The translations under genes and the position numbers were made by a program. A stretch of DNA of 64,000 nt, from contig CAZCTC010000032.1 of the NCBI GenBank assembly GCA_964501335.1, positions 1-64,000 on the forward strand, given 5' to 3'. Source of the stretch: CAZCTC01 sp964501335. Lineage in GTDB: Bacteria; Chloroflexota; Anaerolineae; B4-G1; SLSP01. Positions 36,640 through 44,551 of the stretch are shown piece by piece. Numbering within the stretch: the stretch's first letter is position 1; every line of letters begins with the position of its first letter. The notes under the pieces are model-generated. The model saw only the letters and a list, made by a program, of their open reading frames with translations, was not told where the DNA came from and did not search any database.

Positions 36640-37587
36640 GTGGGACGTTATATTTTACGCCGGGCCATTTCTTTGCTGCCCGTTTTCTTCCTGATGACCA
36701 TCATTGTCTTTGCCATCATCCGGATGGTCCCTGGTGATCCCATTGACGTAATGTACGGCACTGAGGGCATGGATGAAATACAGCGCGAAGCGCTGCGTCA
36801 GGAGATGGGACTGGACCAGCCACTGATTGTCCAATACGGCGGGTGGCTGTGGCGCGCCATGCAGGGAGATATGGGACGTTCCTACCGTTACCACATTCCG
36901 GTGATGGAACTGGTGCTGCAACGCCTGCCGGCCACCTTGCTGCTTTCGATTACCGCCCTCGCCCTATCCGTCATCATTGCCATCCCGCTCGGCCTGATCG
37001 CAGCGACCCGGCGCAACAGCTGGGGAGACTTCAGCGCGATGGTCTTCGCCATTCTGGGCATCTCGCTGCCCAGTTTCTGGTCGGGGATCATGCTGACCCT
37101 CATCTTTGCCGTTATGCTGAAATGGTTACCCTCGATCAATTACATTTCCCCACTGGATAATCCCATCGAAGCGCTGCGGCACCTCGTCCTGCCGGCCGTC
37201 ACTCTGGGCTGGTCTCTCGCCGGCACGACCACCCGGCTTACCCGCTCTTCAGTTCTGGAAGAATTGAGCAAAGATTATGTCCGCACGGCCCGCAGCAAAG
37301 GGCTCTCCGAGCCCGTAGTAGTCATCAAGCATGCGCTGCGCAATGCGATGATCCCCACTCTGACGATGATCGGATTGCAGCTGGGCTTCCTCTTCAGTGG
37401 AGCGGTGGTGGTAGAAGTGGTTTTTGCCTGGCAAGGCATTGGGCAATTGCTGGTCGAGAGCATTCTGTCGCGCGATTATCCGGTGGTGCAAGGAGTGATT
37501 TTAATTGTAGCGGCGATGGTGGTGCTGGTCAATTTGATGGTGGATTTTATGTATACGGCATTGGACCCGCGCATACGGCTGACATAG
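36640..37587 (+). CDS. Peptide/nickel ABC transporter permease (DppB/OppB type)
   Basis: 315 aa, GTG start. Inner-membrane channel subunit with six predicted membrane helices: the N-terminal MGRYILRRAISLLPVFFLMTIIVFAI helix and periplasmic-type loop (PGDPIDVMYG), then the BPD_transp_1 core with the EAA loop (RTARSKGLSEPVVVIKHALRNAMIPT) that contacts the ATPase. Followed by its lipoprotein at 37700 and a second permease at 39730. No ATP-binding subunits are found in this cluster. Ends at a strong hairpin (37597-37635). Confidence 0.92.
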   Translation: MGRYILRRAISLLPVFFLMTIIVFAIIRMVPGDPIDVMYGTEGMDEIQREALRQEMGLDQPLIVQYGGWLWRAMQGDMGRSYRYHIPVMELVLQRLPATLLLSITALALSVIIAIPLGLIAATRRNSWGDFSAMVFAILGISLPSFWSGIMLTLIFAVMLKWLPSINYISPLDNPIEALRHLVLPAVTLGWSLAGTTTRLTRSSVLEELSKDYVRTARSKGLSEPVVVIKHALRNAMIPTLTMIGLQLGFLFSGAVVVEVVFAWQGIGQLLVESILSRDYPVVQGVILIVAAMVVLVNLMVDFMYTALDPRIRLT

Positions 37588-37596
37588 TAATTTTAT

Positions 37597-37635
37597 TTTT
37601 TCGCGCTGCCTTCGGCGGCGCGAAAAAAATAAAAA
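37597..37635 (+). terminator. Hairpin after the DppB-like gene
   Basis: CGCGCTGCC-TTC-GGCGGCGCG flanked by T and A runs, 10 bp after the stop. It lies inside the transporter cluster, so it may attenuate or protect RNA rather than fully stop transcription. Confidence 0.6.
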
Positions 37636-37699
37636 AATTGTGGCCTTTCCGCCTTCGGGCGGGTTATCCAACATATCTCACGAGGAGGTTTTGATTCCT

Positions 37700-39346
37700 A
37701 TGAAATCCGCATCTGCAAGGAACCTGTGGCTCTTGTTGCTGTTGGCTGCACTGGCATTGAATGCGTGCGGCACTCCTGCTCCCACAACTCCGCCTACGGC
37801 TGCTCCTACCACTCCGCCCACGGCTACCCTCGAACCGGCAACAACCGAACCTGAAACGATCCAACCCACGGAAGCAGCCACGCCCAAGCCCGGCGGAACC
37901 CTCATTTTTGGGATGAAAGAAGATATCACTTCGATGGATCCCCTCAAAGCCATTCAATACGGTGATATCCGACTCAATGTCCTGGTAGCCCAGCAACTGG
38001 TAGCGCCGGATCGCAACGGCAAGTTCGTGGGCGTATTGGCAGAAAGCTGGGAAACTTCGGCCGACGGCACCAGCTGGGTTTTCCACCTGCGCCAGGGCAT
38101 CAAGTTTCACAATGGGCAGGAAATGACCTCCGATGATGTCAAATGGATCTTTGACCGCATTCTGGATGAAAAGGCGGGCGCCGCGATGCGCACCACCTTC
38201 AGCGGTATCGGATTGACCACTGAAGTGGTGGATAAATACACCGTCCGCTTCAACATCCAAAGCGGCATCGGGCCCTTCCTGAGCTACATGGCACTGCTCA
38301 ATCGGCCGGCCATCATCCACCGCGATTCCTACAATGAAGACGGCTCGGTCACCACGATCATCGGCACCGGCCCCTTTATGATGGACAGCAGCAAACCCGG
38401 GGATTCCTACACCCTGAAACGCTTCCCCGACTACTGGAAACCGGGCGAACCGCTGCTCGACGGCGTCGTACTGAAGGTCATCACCGATCCGACCTCCCGG
38501 CTCAATGCCCTGCGCACCGGCGAAGTCGATATGACGGAAGACCTGCCGATCGCCGAAGTCAAGGATCTCGTCGTCAATCCCGATCCCAATTTCATCGTGT
38601 CGGTCTATTATTTCAACTCCGGCGAACGGCTGGTCATGAATACCACCCGGGCCCCCTTCTCCGATAAGAATGCCCGGCTGGCCGTGGAATATGCCTTCGA
38701 CCGCGAACAGTACAACGAGGCAGTCTTCTTCGGACTGGGTCAGGTCCACAACCAGCCCTTCGTCCCCGACGACATCTGGTCCCTGGATGTCCCCATGATC
38801 GAGCCGGATCTGGCCAAGGCCAAAGAATACTTCGCGGCCGCCAATCTCACCGAAGGGACCAAGATCAAGATGTTGGTGATGCCCAACCAGAAAGACCGCG
38901 CCGAAGTGATCCAGGCGCTGCTCAGCCAGGTGGGCTTCGAGGTGGAATATGACATGGTCGATTCCGCAGCCTGGACCAGCAAAGGCAAAGAATACGACTA
39001 CGATCTGCTGTTGGGGACGATGACCGGGATTTTCGATCCCGACCGGCCCTACGGCTATCTGACCAAAGCCAGCGGCAGCAACTGGCTGGTCGGCGGCTAT
39101 GATTCCGAGGCGATGAATGCCCTGTTGACCACCGGCCGCGCCCAGCCTGATCCGGAAAACCGGAAGGTCATCTACACGCAGGTCTTGCAGTTGATTCAGG
39201 ACGATGCGGCCACGCTCTATCTGTTGGGGTTGCCCTGGGTGGAAGCATGGCGCAGCGATGTGAAGGGTTACAGCACGGGCAATGCGCCGACGCTGATGAT
39301 GATGGATGGTTCTACCGGGCTCAATGTGACCTGGTTGGATCGGTAG
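37700..39346 (+). CDS. Peptide ABC transporter substrate-binding lipoprotein (SBP_bac_5)
   Basis: 548 aa from ATG 37700 with GAGGAGGT 10 nt upstream. Lipoprotein signal MKSASARNLWLLLLLAALAL ending in lipobox LNAC, then a Thr/Pro-rich linker (25-60), then the family-5 extracellular solute-binding fold (GGTLIFGMKEDITSMDPLKA, VWKWIF-like DDVKWIFDRILD, IIGTGPFM, and the LNALRTGEVDM region). Captures oligopeptides or similar ligands outside the cell and delivers them to the two permeases. The exact ligand cannot be told. The downstream M20 peptidase points to peptides. Confidence 0.93.
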   Translation: MKSASARNLWLLLLLAALALNACGTPAPTTPPTAAPTTPPTATLEPATTEPETIQPTEAATPKPGGTLIFGMKEDITSMDPLKAIQYGDIRLNVLVAQQLVAPDRNGKFVGVLAESWETSADGTSWVFHLRQGIKFHNGQEMTSDDVKWIFDRILDEKAGAAMRTTFSGIGLTTEVVDKYTVRFNIQSGIGPFLSYMALLNRPAIIHRDSYNEDGSVTTIIGTGPFMMDSSKPGDSYTLKRFPDYWKPGEPLLDGVVLKVITDPTSRLNALRTGEVDMTEDLPIAEVKDLVVNPDPNFIVSVYYFNSGERLVMNTTRAPFSDKNARLAVEYAFDREQYNEAVFFGLGQVHNQPFVPDDIWSLDVPMIEPDLAKAKEYFAAANLTEGTKIKMLVMPNQKDRAEVIQALLSQVGFEVEYDMVDSAAWTSKGKEYDYDLLLGTMTGIFDPDRPYGYLTKASGSNWLVGGYDSEAMNALLTTGRAQPDPENRKVIYTQVLQLIQDDAATLYLLGLPWVEAWRSDVKGYSTGNAPTLMMMDGSTGLNVTWLDR

Positions 39347-39358
39347 TTTTTGCATTCT

Positions 39359-39390
39359 GTGCGCCGTCCCCGCCGGCGGGGACGGCGCAC
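39359..39390 (+). terminator. 32-bp perfect palindrome after the lipoprotein gene
   Basis: GTGCGCCGTCCCCGCC and its exact complement without loop, 13 bp after the stop. Probable terminator or RNA 3' stabiliser. Confidence 0.6.
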
Positions 39391-39428
39391 GGGTCGGATA
39401 TTTTTCTGCTGTGCAGCCGCGATTTTAA

Positions 39429-39530
39429 CGTCCCGCCTAGGGTTCTTTTTCTGTGAGATACGACGCGCGGTGCGAAGCAGGAGGAGAGAATTTTTTATTT
39501 GAGTTTTTTCTCCTGCTTTTCCGGGCAGAC
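39429..39530 (+). repeat. Dispersed repeat, copy 19, hairpin missing
   Basis: Left arm CGTCCCGCCTAGGGTTC, TACGACGCGCGG, GAGAGAATTTTTTATTTGAG are present, but the hairpin is gone and the text jumps to TTTTTTCTCCTGCTTTTCCG. Natural 'deletion' of the stem. The gap 39347-39729 holds the palindrome above, this copy and copy 20. Confidence 0.75.
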
Positions 39531-39572
39531 GCATTGGTCGGATATTTTACAGCTGCGCAGCCGGAATTTTTA

Positions 39573-39692
39573 ACGTCCCGACTAGGGTTCTTTTCCGGTA
39601 AGATACGACGCGCGGTGCGAAGCAGGGAGAGAGTTTTTTATTGATAGTTTCGGCGGCTTCAGAAAGCCGCCGAAACTATGGGCTTTTTTCCC
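39573..39692 (+). repeat. Dispersed hairpin repeat, copy 20
   Basis: CGTCCCGACTAGGG left arm, ACGACGCGCGGTGCGAAGCA, stem 39644-39679 (ATAGTTTCGGCGGCTT / CAGA / complement), GGGCTTTTTTCC. Confidence 0.85.
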
Positions 39693-39729
39693 AGACTAAC
39701 CACACAGGTCGAAATAAAATTTCATAAAT

Positions 39730-40617
39730 ATGACAACCAAACTGACTTCAGCAAATTCAACCATGCCCCAGGCCCCCAATGAGGCAAAGCGCTTTATCGC
39801 GCGTCTGCTACGCCACCGGCTGGCCGTCATCGGGCTGATCCTCAGTTCCCTGGTCCTGCTGGTCGCACTCTTCGCTCCGCTGCTGGCGCCCTATGACCCG
39901 TTAGCATTGAATATTCCACAACGGCTTCAGCCGCCGGGTGCAGATCACTGGATGGGAACCGATCACCTGGGACGAGACATCCTCTCGCGGGTGATCTATG
40001 GAGCGCGAATTTCGCTGCAAGTGAGCGTGGTTTCGGTGGCCCTGGGCAGCCTGATCGGCCTGATCATCGGAGCCGCAGCCGGCTATCTGGGACGCCTTAC
40101 CGATGCCGTCCTGATGAGCCTGATGGATGCCCTCTATGCCTTTCCGGCCATCCTGCTGGCGCTGGCGCTGGTAACCGCCTTCCAGCCCGGCATCATCACC
40201 GTGATGACCGCCATCGCCATCGTCAGAATCCCTATTTTTGCCCGAACCGTCCGCGCCTCCGTGATGGCTGAACGAGAGATGGATTATGTCATCGCCTCCC
40301 GGGCGCTGGGCCAATCCGAATTGATGATCCTGATCCGCCATATCCTGCCCAACATCCTGGCTCCGCTGATCATCGTCACCACCACCTATTTCGCCACCGC
40401 CATCGTCGTCGAGGCCTCACTGAGCTTCCTGGGCCTGGGCGTCCCGCCACCCGCGGCCAGCTGGGGCGTCATGCTCAACGACGGCCGGCGTTTTATGGAA
40501 GCCACGCCCCATGTCGTCATCTTTCCAGGGATCGCCATCTCGCTAACCGTCTTGGGATTCAATTTATTGGGTGAAGGGCTGCGCGATGTGCTGGACCCCC
40601 GGCTGAAGAACCTGTGA
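39730..40617 (+). CDS. Peptide/nickel ABC transporter permease (DppC/OppC type)
   Basis: 295 aa. Second channel subunit: N-terminal OppC_N helix (RHRLAVIGLILSSLVLLVALFAPLLAPYDP), the conserved HWMGTDHLGRDILSRVIYGARISL, and the BPD_transp_1 core with EAA loop (VIASRALGQSELMILIRHILPNILAP) and C-terminal ASWGVMLNDGRR...LGEGLRDVLDPRLK. Pairs with the DppB-like permease at 36640. Its stop overlaps the GTG start of the M20 peptidase by 4 bp, so both are translationally coupled. Confidence 0.93.
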   Translation: MTTKLTSANSTMPQAPNEAKRFIARLLRHRLAVIGLILSSLVLLVALFAPLLAPYDPLALNIPQRLQPPGADHWMGTDHLGRDILSRVIYGARISLQVSVVSVALGSLIGLIIGAAAGYLGRLTDAVLMSLMDALYAFPAILLALALVTAFQPGIITVMTAIAIVRIPIFARTVRASVMAEREMDYVIASRALGQSELMILIRHILPNILAPLIIVTTTYFATAIVVEASLSFLGLGVPPPAASWGVMLNDGRRFMEATPHVVIFPGIAISLTVLGFNLLGEGLRDVLDPRLKNL

Positions 40618-41756
40618 ACCTTATTGAATTCTGTCGGACTCTGATCCGGCACCCGAGCCCCCCCGGAGAAGAAAAGGGAGTCGCAGAGGCAGTCCAGGCG
40701 CAGATGGCGGCCCTGGGCTACGATAAGATCACCGTCGATGCCTGGGGCAACGTCCTCGGCGAACGCAGGGGCAGCCGACCGGGCCCCACCCTGATGCTGG
40801 AAGCGCACATGGACGTGGTCCCTGCGCCGGAGCCGGAAAGCTGGCAACATCCCCCCTTTGCCGCCGATAGCGACGGCACACGGCTGTGGGGCCGGGGAGC
40901 GGCCGACACCAAAGGGTCGCTGGCCGCCATCGTCCAGGCCGCCGGGAAGATGCGGGCAGAAGAAATCCGGGGGCGCGTACTCGTGCTGGCCTCGGTCTGT
41001 GAAGAGACATTGACTGGAGCCGCCGTGGGGCAGGTCCTGGACCGGGAAGCGGTCGATTGCTTTATCACCGGCGAACCGACAAGCCTGCGACCGGGCATTG
41101 CCCAAAAGGGACGTTATTCGATCCAACTGGAAGCCCACGGACACAGCGCTCACACCTCGCGGCCGGAACTGGGCGACAACGCCATCTACAAGATGATACG
41201 AGCCGTCGAATTGCTGCGCGCACTCCCCCGTCCCGAAGATCCCGAACTGGGACGCGGCCTCCTGGAATTGACCGAAATGGTCTCCGAACCGTTGCCGGGG
41301 ACCACCTGTGTCCCGCACGGCTGCCGGGCCCGTATGATCGGACGCACCCTCCCCGAAGAGCCCCTCCCCCAGGTCCTGGAAACGCTGCGCGCCGCGCTGG
41401 CCGCCCTCGAAGGGCTATCGCTGGAACCGGCCGTACTGGAACAGCAGACCTGGACCGGCGAGCGGCTGAAGATGGCCGACCTGCTGCCGGGCTGGCGCAC
41501 TCCAGCCGGCGATGAATGGAGCGAGCGACTGCTGGCAGGAATTGCCGCCGCCGGGATCGAGGCACAGCGCTGGGCGGCGCCATGTGGGACCAATGCCTCG
41601 GCGGCAGCGGCACGCGGCATTCCGGCTTTTATTTTCGGGCCGGGGTCGTTGGAGCAGGCGCATACAGTGGATGAATGGGTGGATGTGACAGAACTGGTGA
41701 AGGCGGAAGAGGCTTTCCGGAAAATCACAATTTACATTTTGGCGATACATCGGTAG
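40614..41756 (+). CDS. M20-family metallopeptidase (ArgE/DapE/ACY1 type)
   Basis: 380 aa, GTG start in a 4-bp overlap (GTGA) with the permease gene. Zinc-site motifs: MLEAHMDVVP (His/Asp), GRGAADTKGSLAA (bridging Asp), CEETLTG (catalytic Glu), ITGEPTS, and the late His in FGPGSLEQAHTVDEWV. The dimerisation domain lies about 165-280. Cuts peptides or acylated amino acids in the cytoplasm. The tight coupling to a peptide importer suggests it processes the imported ligand. Family sub-type (YgeY-like versus ArgE-like) is not settled. Confidence 0.9.
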   Translation: MNLIEFCRTLIRHPSPPGEEKGVAEAVQAQMAALGYDKITVDAWGNVLGERRGSRPGPTLMLEAHMDVVPAPEPESWQHPPFAADSDGTRLWGRGAADTKGSLAAIVQAAGKMRAEEIRGRVLVLASVCEETLTGAAVGQVLDREAVDCFITGEPTSLRPGIAQKGRYSIQLEAHGHSAHTSRPELGDNAIYKMIRAVELLRALPRPEDPELGRGLLELTEMVSEPLPGTTCVPHGCRARMIGRTLPEEPLPQVLETLRAALAALEGLSLEPAVLEQQTWTGERLKMADLLPGWRTPAGDEWSERLLAGIAAAGIEAQRWAAPCGTNASAAAARGIPAFIFGPGSLEQAHTVDEWVDVTELVKAEEAFRKITIYILAIHR

Positions 41757-41770
41757 CCCCCAGCCTTGCA

Positions 41771-41890
41771 ACGTCCCGCACACGGCACTTTCCCCGCAAG
41801 GCACGCCGCGCTGGATAGGAAGAGAGAGTTATTTTTTATTCCTATTTTCGGCGGCTTCAGAAAGCCGCCGAAAATAGGGGCTTTTTTCCA
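41771..41890 (+). repeat. Dispersed hairpin repeat, copy 21
   Basis: ACGTCCCGCACACGGCAC left arm, ACGCCGCGCTGGATAGG, stem 41841-41878 (CCTATTTTCGGCGGCTT / CAGA / complement), then CTTTTTTCC. Confidence 0.85.
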
Positions 41891-41904
41891 GACTCACCGC
41901 ACAG

Positions 41905-41995
41905 GGTCGAGGTTTTTTGTTTATGTTTTCGCGCGCATAAGAATGCGCGCGAAAACATGGATTTTTTCCCGGCGCCTTTGCGGTGAGTTCTGAGT
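41905..41995 (+). repeat. Dispersed hairpin repeat, copy 22 (left arm lost, long right tail)
   Basis: Stem 41923-41958 (ATGTTTTCGCGCGCAT / AAGA / complement), then GGCGCCTTTGCGGTGAGTTC, the extra tail also seen after copy 5. Confidence 0.8.
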
Positions 41996-42042
41996 GAACT
42001 ATGCGGTACGGCCAAATTTCTTATCAATCAAAGGAACCATCC

Positions 42043-42924
42043 TTGCAACTTCACCGTAACGGCTATCTTCTGGTGCTGCTGGCAGCGATTTTCTGGGGAA
42101 CGATCGGGCTCTTTTACAATGCGCTGATGAGCTATGGACTATCACCGCTGGCCGTGGTTTTCTGGCGGGCCACCCTGACCGCCGTCGCCATCTTTGCCTT
42201 CGAACTGGCAAGGCATCGACGGCTACCCTTGCCGCAACGGGGAGATTGGCCGCTCTTTCTGGCCTTTGGAGCCGTCGGAGTGGCAGCCTTCTATGCGATC
42301 TACATCTATGCCATCTCCCTGGTAGGAATGGGTGTGGCGGCCGTCTTGATGTACACCGCCCCGGCCTGGGTCACATTGGCCGGAGTGCTTTTTCTCAAAG
42401 AACGATTCACCCCCATCAAGGGGACAGCGCTGCTGCTGGCCATTGCAGGCTGCGCCCTGATCAGTCGCATCTATAATGTAGGAGGAGCCCATTTCAGCGT
42501 AATCGGACTGCTGGCCGGGCTGGGCACCGGCCTGGCTTACGGGCTCTACATCCTCTTCGGCAAGGCCGCCGCAGAACGCCGTTATTCCCCCAACCTGACC
42601 CTGGCCTATGCGCTGGGAATCGGAGCGCTCTGCCTGGCGCCGTTCCAGCCGGCGGCGGAGATTGCGCAGGCCCTGACCACCCCGACCCTGCTGCTCTGGT
42701 TGATCGCGCTGGCGTTGATTCCGACCGTCGGCGGCGGGATTGCGTTCAATGCCGGGCTGCGCTATCTGCCGGCCAGCAATGCCAGCATTGTGGCAACGCT
42801 GGAGCCGGTGGTCGCGATGGTTTTGGGCTGGGCCGTGATGCATGAACAGCTGGAACTATGGCAGCTGTTGGGGGCGGGGTTGATTCTGACGGCGGTGGTG
42901 CTGTTACAAAAGAAGAATTTGTAA
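42043..42924 (+). CDS. EamA/DMT-superfamily transporter
   Basis: 293 aa from a TTG at 42043, preferred because AAAGGAA lies 6 nt upstream; an ATG at 42001 would add 14 unlikely residues. Ten predicted membrane helices in two EamA repeats (first: AAIFWGTIGLFYNALMSYGLSPL; second: GLLAGLGTGLAYGLYILFGKAAAE). Members export amino acids, nucleotides or metabolites; the substrate here is unknown. Flanked on both sides by hairpin-family repeats and apparently monocistronic. Confidence 0.9.
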   Translation: MQLHRNGYLLVLLAAIFWGTIGLFYNALMSYGLSPLAVVFWRATLTAVAIFAFELARHRRLPLPQRGDWPLFLAFGAVGVAAFYAIYIYAISLVGMGVAAVLMYTAPAWVTLAGVLFLKERFTPIKGTALLLAIAGCALISRIYNVGGAHFSVIGLLAGLGTGLAYGLYILFGKAAAERRYSPNLTLAYALGIGALCLAPFQPAAEIAQALTTPTLLLWLIALALIPTVGGGIAFNAGLRYLPASNASIVATLEPVVAMVLGWAVMHEQLELWQLLGAGLILTAVVLLQKKNL

Positions 42925-43040
42925 CGTCCTGCAAATGGCGCTTTCCCTGTAAGGTACGACGCGCGGGATGGGTAGAGAGTTATTTTTTATTCATATTTTC
43001 GGCGGCTTCAGAAAGCCGCCGAAAATATGGTTTTTTTCCC
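42923..43040 (+). repeat. Dispersed hairpin repeat, copy 23
   Basis: AACGTCCTGCAAATGGC left arm starting in the stop codon of the transporter gene, ACGACGCGCGGGATGGG, stem 42992-43029 (CATATTTTCGGCGGCTT / CAGA / complement), T-run. Confidence 0.85.
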
Positions 43041-43059
43041 AGAATAACCGCACAGGTTG

Positions 43060-43122
43060 AGAGTTTTTTTGTTTATGTTTTCGTGCACATCAGGATGCGC
43101 ACGAAAACATGGGCTTTTTCCA
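43060..43122 (+). repeat. Dispersed hairpin repeat, copy 24 (left arm lost)
   Basis: Stem 43075-43110 (ATGTTTTCGTGCACAT / CAGG / ATGCGCACGAAAACAT), GGGCTTTTTCC. Lies between convergent genes. Last copy seen in the window. Confidence 0.8.
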
Positions 43123-43135
43123 CGCACTGGAAAAG

Positions 43136-43690
43136 TCAAAAAAGCAACAGGATTATCGCGGAACTGACCGGCAGGCCCAGCAGGGCTGCAATCAAACTAT
43201 AAGCCACAAGAGCCAGAAAGAAACAGATCGCCATGATTTGCACCAACGCCCATAAAAAGATCACCCCCAAAAAGATCAAAAAGAGCGTTTCCCAAAAAGT
43301 CAAAGGAGTGGAGAAAAGCGCCGGAAGATAGGAAGAACCGGGACGGGCCGGATTGTAAATCACTTCGACCGGATTGCCGGGATCGAGATCATGAGGGGAA
43401 GTCAACGTAGAAACACCGCGATCGTATTGCTTATCCACGGAATAACGATAGGAAATCCGATGCGTACGATACCAGGTATGGCGGGTAATCATTCCCATCA
43501 CAGAGTTTCCAGTCTCCAGCGTGCGCTTAACCCGCCATAAACGCCAAAAGAAGAGCGCCAATCCCAGGGGAGCAAAAATGATACAAACAAAAAGCGCAGT
43601 GTAACTTAGAGCATCCACCACCATGATCTTAAAAATGGAAAACTTACGAACAATCGACCCTGCAGCCCCACGCCACGATTGACTATCCAT
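43136..43690 (-). CDS. DUF3592-like membrane protein
   Basis: 184 aa from ATG 43690 with GGGAGG 5 nt upstream. A first membrane helix at about 28-48 (ALSYTALFVCIIFAPLGLALFFW), a central extracytoplasmic domain with the pattern typical of DUF3592 (VMGMITRHTWYRTHRISYRYSVDKQYDRG, then PGNPVEVIYNPARPGSSYLP), and two to three C-terminal helices. Function of the family is unknown. Convergent with the DMT gene. Confidence 0.75.
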   Translation of the reverse strand: MDSQSWRGAAGSIVRKFSIFKIMVVDALSYTALFVCIIFAPLGLALFFWRLWRVKRTLETGNSVMGMITRHTWYRTHRISYRYSVDKQYDRGVSTLTSPHDLDPGNPVEVIYNPARPGSSYLPALFSTPLTFWETLFLIFLGVIFLWALVQIMAICFFLALVAYSLIAALLGLPVSSAIILLLF

Positions 43691-43820
43691 CAAAGCCTCC
43701 CTGAATTAAATTCTTAGCACGGACACATTGTATCTCACCTCAATGAGACTATCGAGGCTGGGATCAAGATCGGCCGAACAGGTCAAAATTGATCATCCAT
43801 ACTCACTATTATAGTCAAAG

Positions 43821-43847
43821 TTGCCGATCTCCCAATCGTGCTATAAT
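43821..43847 (+). promoter_or_regulatory. Probable extended -10 promoter
   Basis: TGCTATAAT (TATAAT at 43842-43847) is a strong extended -10, with TTGCCG at 43821 at a short 15-bp spacing. It would drive the lipoprotein gene at 43882 and the following genes. Confidence 0.5.
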
Positions 43848-43881
43848 GGTTAGAGATAACGCTCAAGGCGAGGCAAAATCT

Positions 43882-44295
43882 ATGCAGATACGCAAAACCC
43901 GGCATGCATTGGTAGTCCTCCTCAGTATCCTTCTACTGATCAGCAATGGATGCAAATCCGATCCCAACGAAACCTTTATCCAGGGAGAATGGTTCTCTCT
44001 CGATGAACACCTGGGCGGCATCCCGGGCGAAAAAGATCAGGAAGACTCTATATTTTTCGATCGCGGTGTATACAGCGAAAGCGGCTGTTGCTATATCGAA
44101 TATCAGGAAAAAGGAGATTACCGCATCATCGAAAGCACCGATAACGAATTGACCCTGGAACTGTCCAATCGCGACGGCCATATCGGCGGGATTCTCGTCG
44201 ATCGGGATGCCACCGTTCAAATTAAGATCCTGATCGATCGCGATGCCGATACAATTCGGGTCAATCGTACTACTTACGAACGCGTTGAACCTTAA
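43882..44295 (+). CDS. Small lipoprotein of unknown function
   Basis: 137 aa from ATG 43882. Lipoprotein signal (KTRHALVVLLSILLLISNGC, with C as the modified cysteine), then an acidic beta-rich domain (FIQGEWFSLDEHLGG, IDRDADTIRVNRTTYERV) that resembles lipocalin-like or META-type small domains, but no family is recognised. The 74-aa membrane protein follows 13 bp downstream and the acetyltransferase after that, so this may be a small operon. Confidence 0.7.
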   Translation: MQIRKTRHALVVLLSILLLISNGCKSDPNETFIQGEWFSLDEHLGGIPGEKDQEDSIFFDRGVYSESGCCYIEYQEKGDYRIIESTDNELTLELSNRDGHIGGILVDRDATVQIKILIDRDADTIRVNRTTYERVEP

Positions 44296-44308
44296 AGGAG
44301 ATTTTTTG

Positions 44309-44533
44309 ATGTCTGATTCCAAACGTCCTATTCCGTGGATCTTACGGCCATTTGTCGCCCTCTGGGAACTGATCGCCTGGATTATCACCATCACCGGACG
44401 ATTGGTCGCCGCCATTCTGGGAGGAGTCTTGATGCTGGCAGGCATTATAGCCACCCTGACCATCGTCGGCGCCGTAATCGGCATCCCCCTGTTTATCCTG
44501 GGATTGTTGCTCTGTATTCGAGCTCTGGTATAA
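44309..44533 (+). CDS. Small two-helix membrane protein
   Basis: 74 aa from ATG 44309 with AAAGGAG 8 nt upstream. Two hydrophobic segments (LIAWIITITGRLVAAILGGV and ATLTIVGAVIGIPLFILGLLL). Unknown function; no motif recognised. Confidence 0.7.
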   Translation: MSDSKRPIPWILRPFVALWELIAWIITITGRLVAAILGGVLMLAGIIATLTIVGAVIGIPLFILGLLLCIRALV

Positions 44534-44551
44534 GGAAAACAACAGCCGCCA

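Noticed and set aside
37664..39355. 563-aa minus-strand frame opposite the transporter lipoprotein
   Set aside because: The plus-strand gene has a lipobox, full family-5 fold and good ribosome site; the reverse frame has none and is compositionally odd.
415..43122. Hairpin repeats as plain rho-independent terminators
   Set aside because: They have a long conserved left arm, occur upstream and between divergent genes, and in both orientations; some may still stop transcription.
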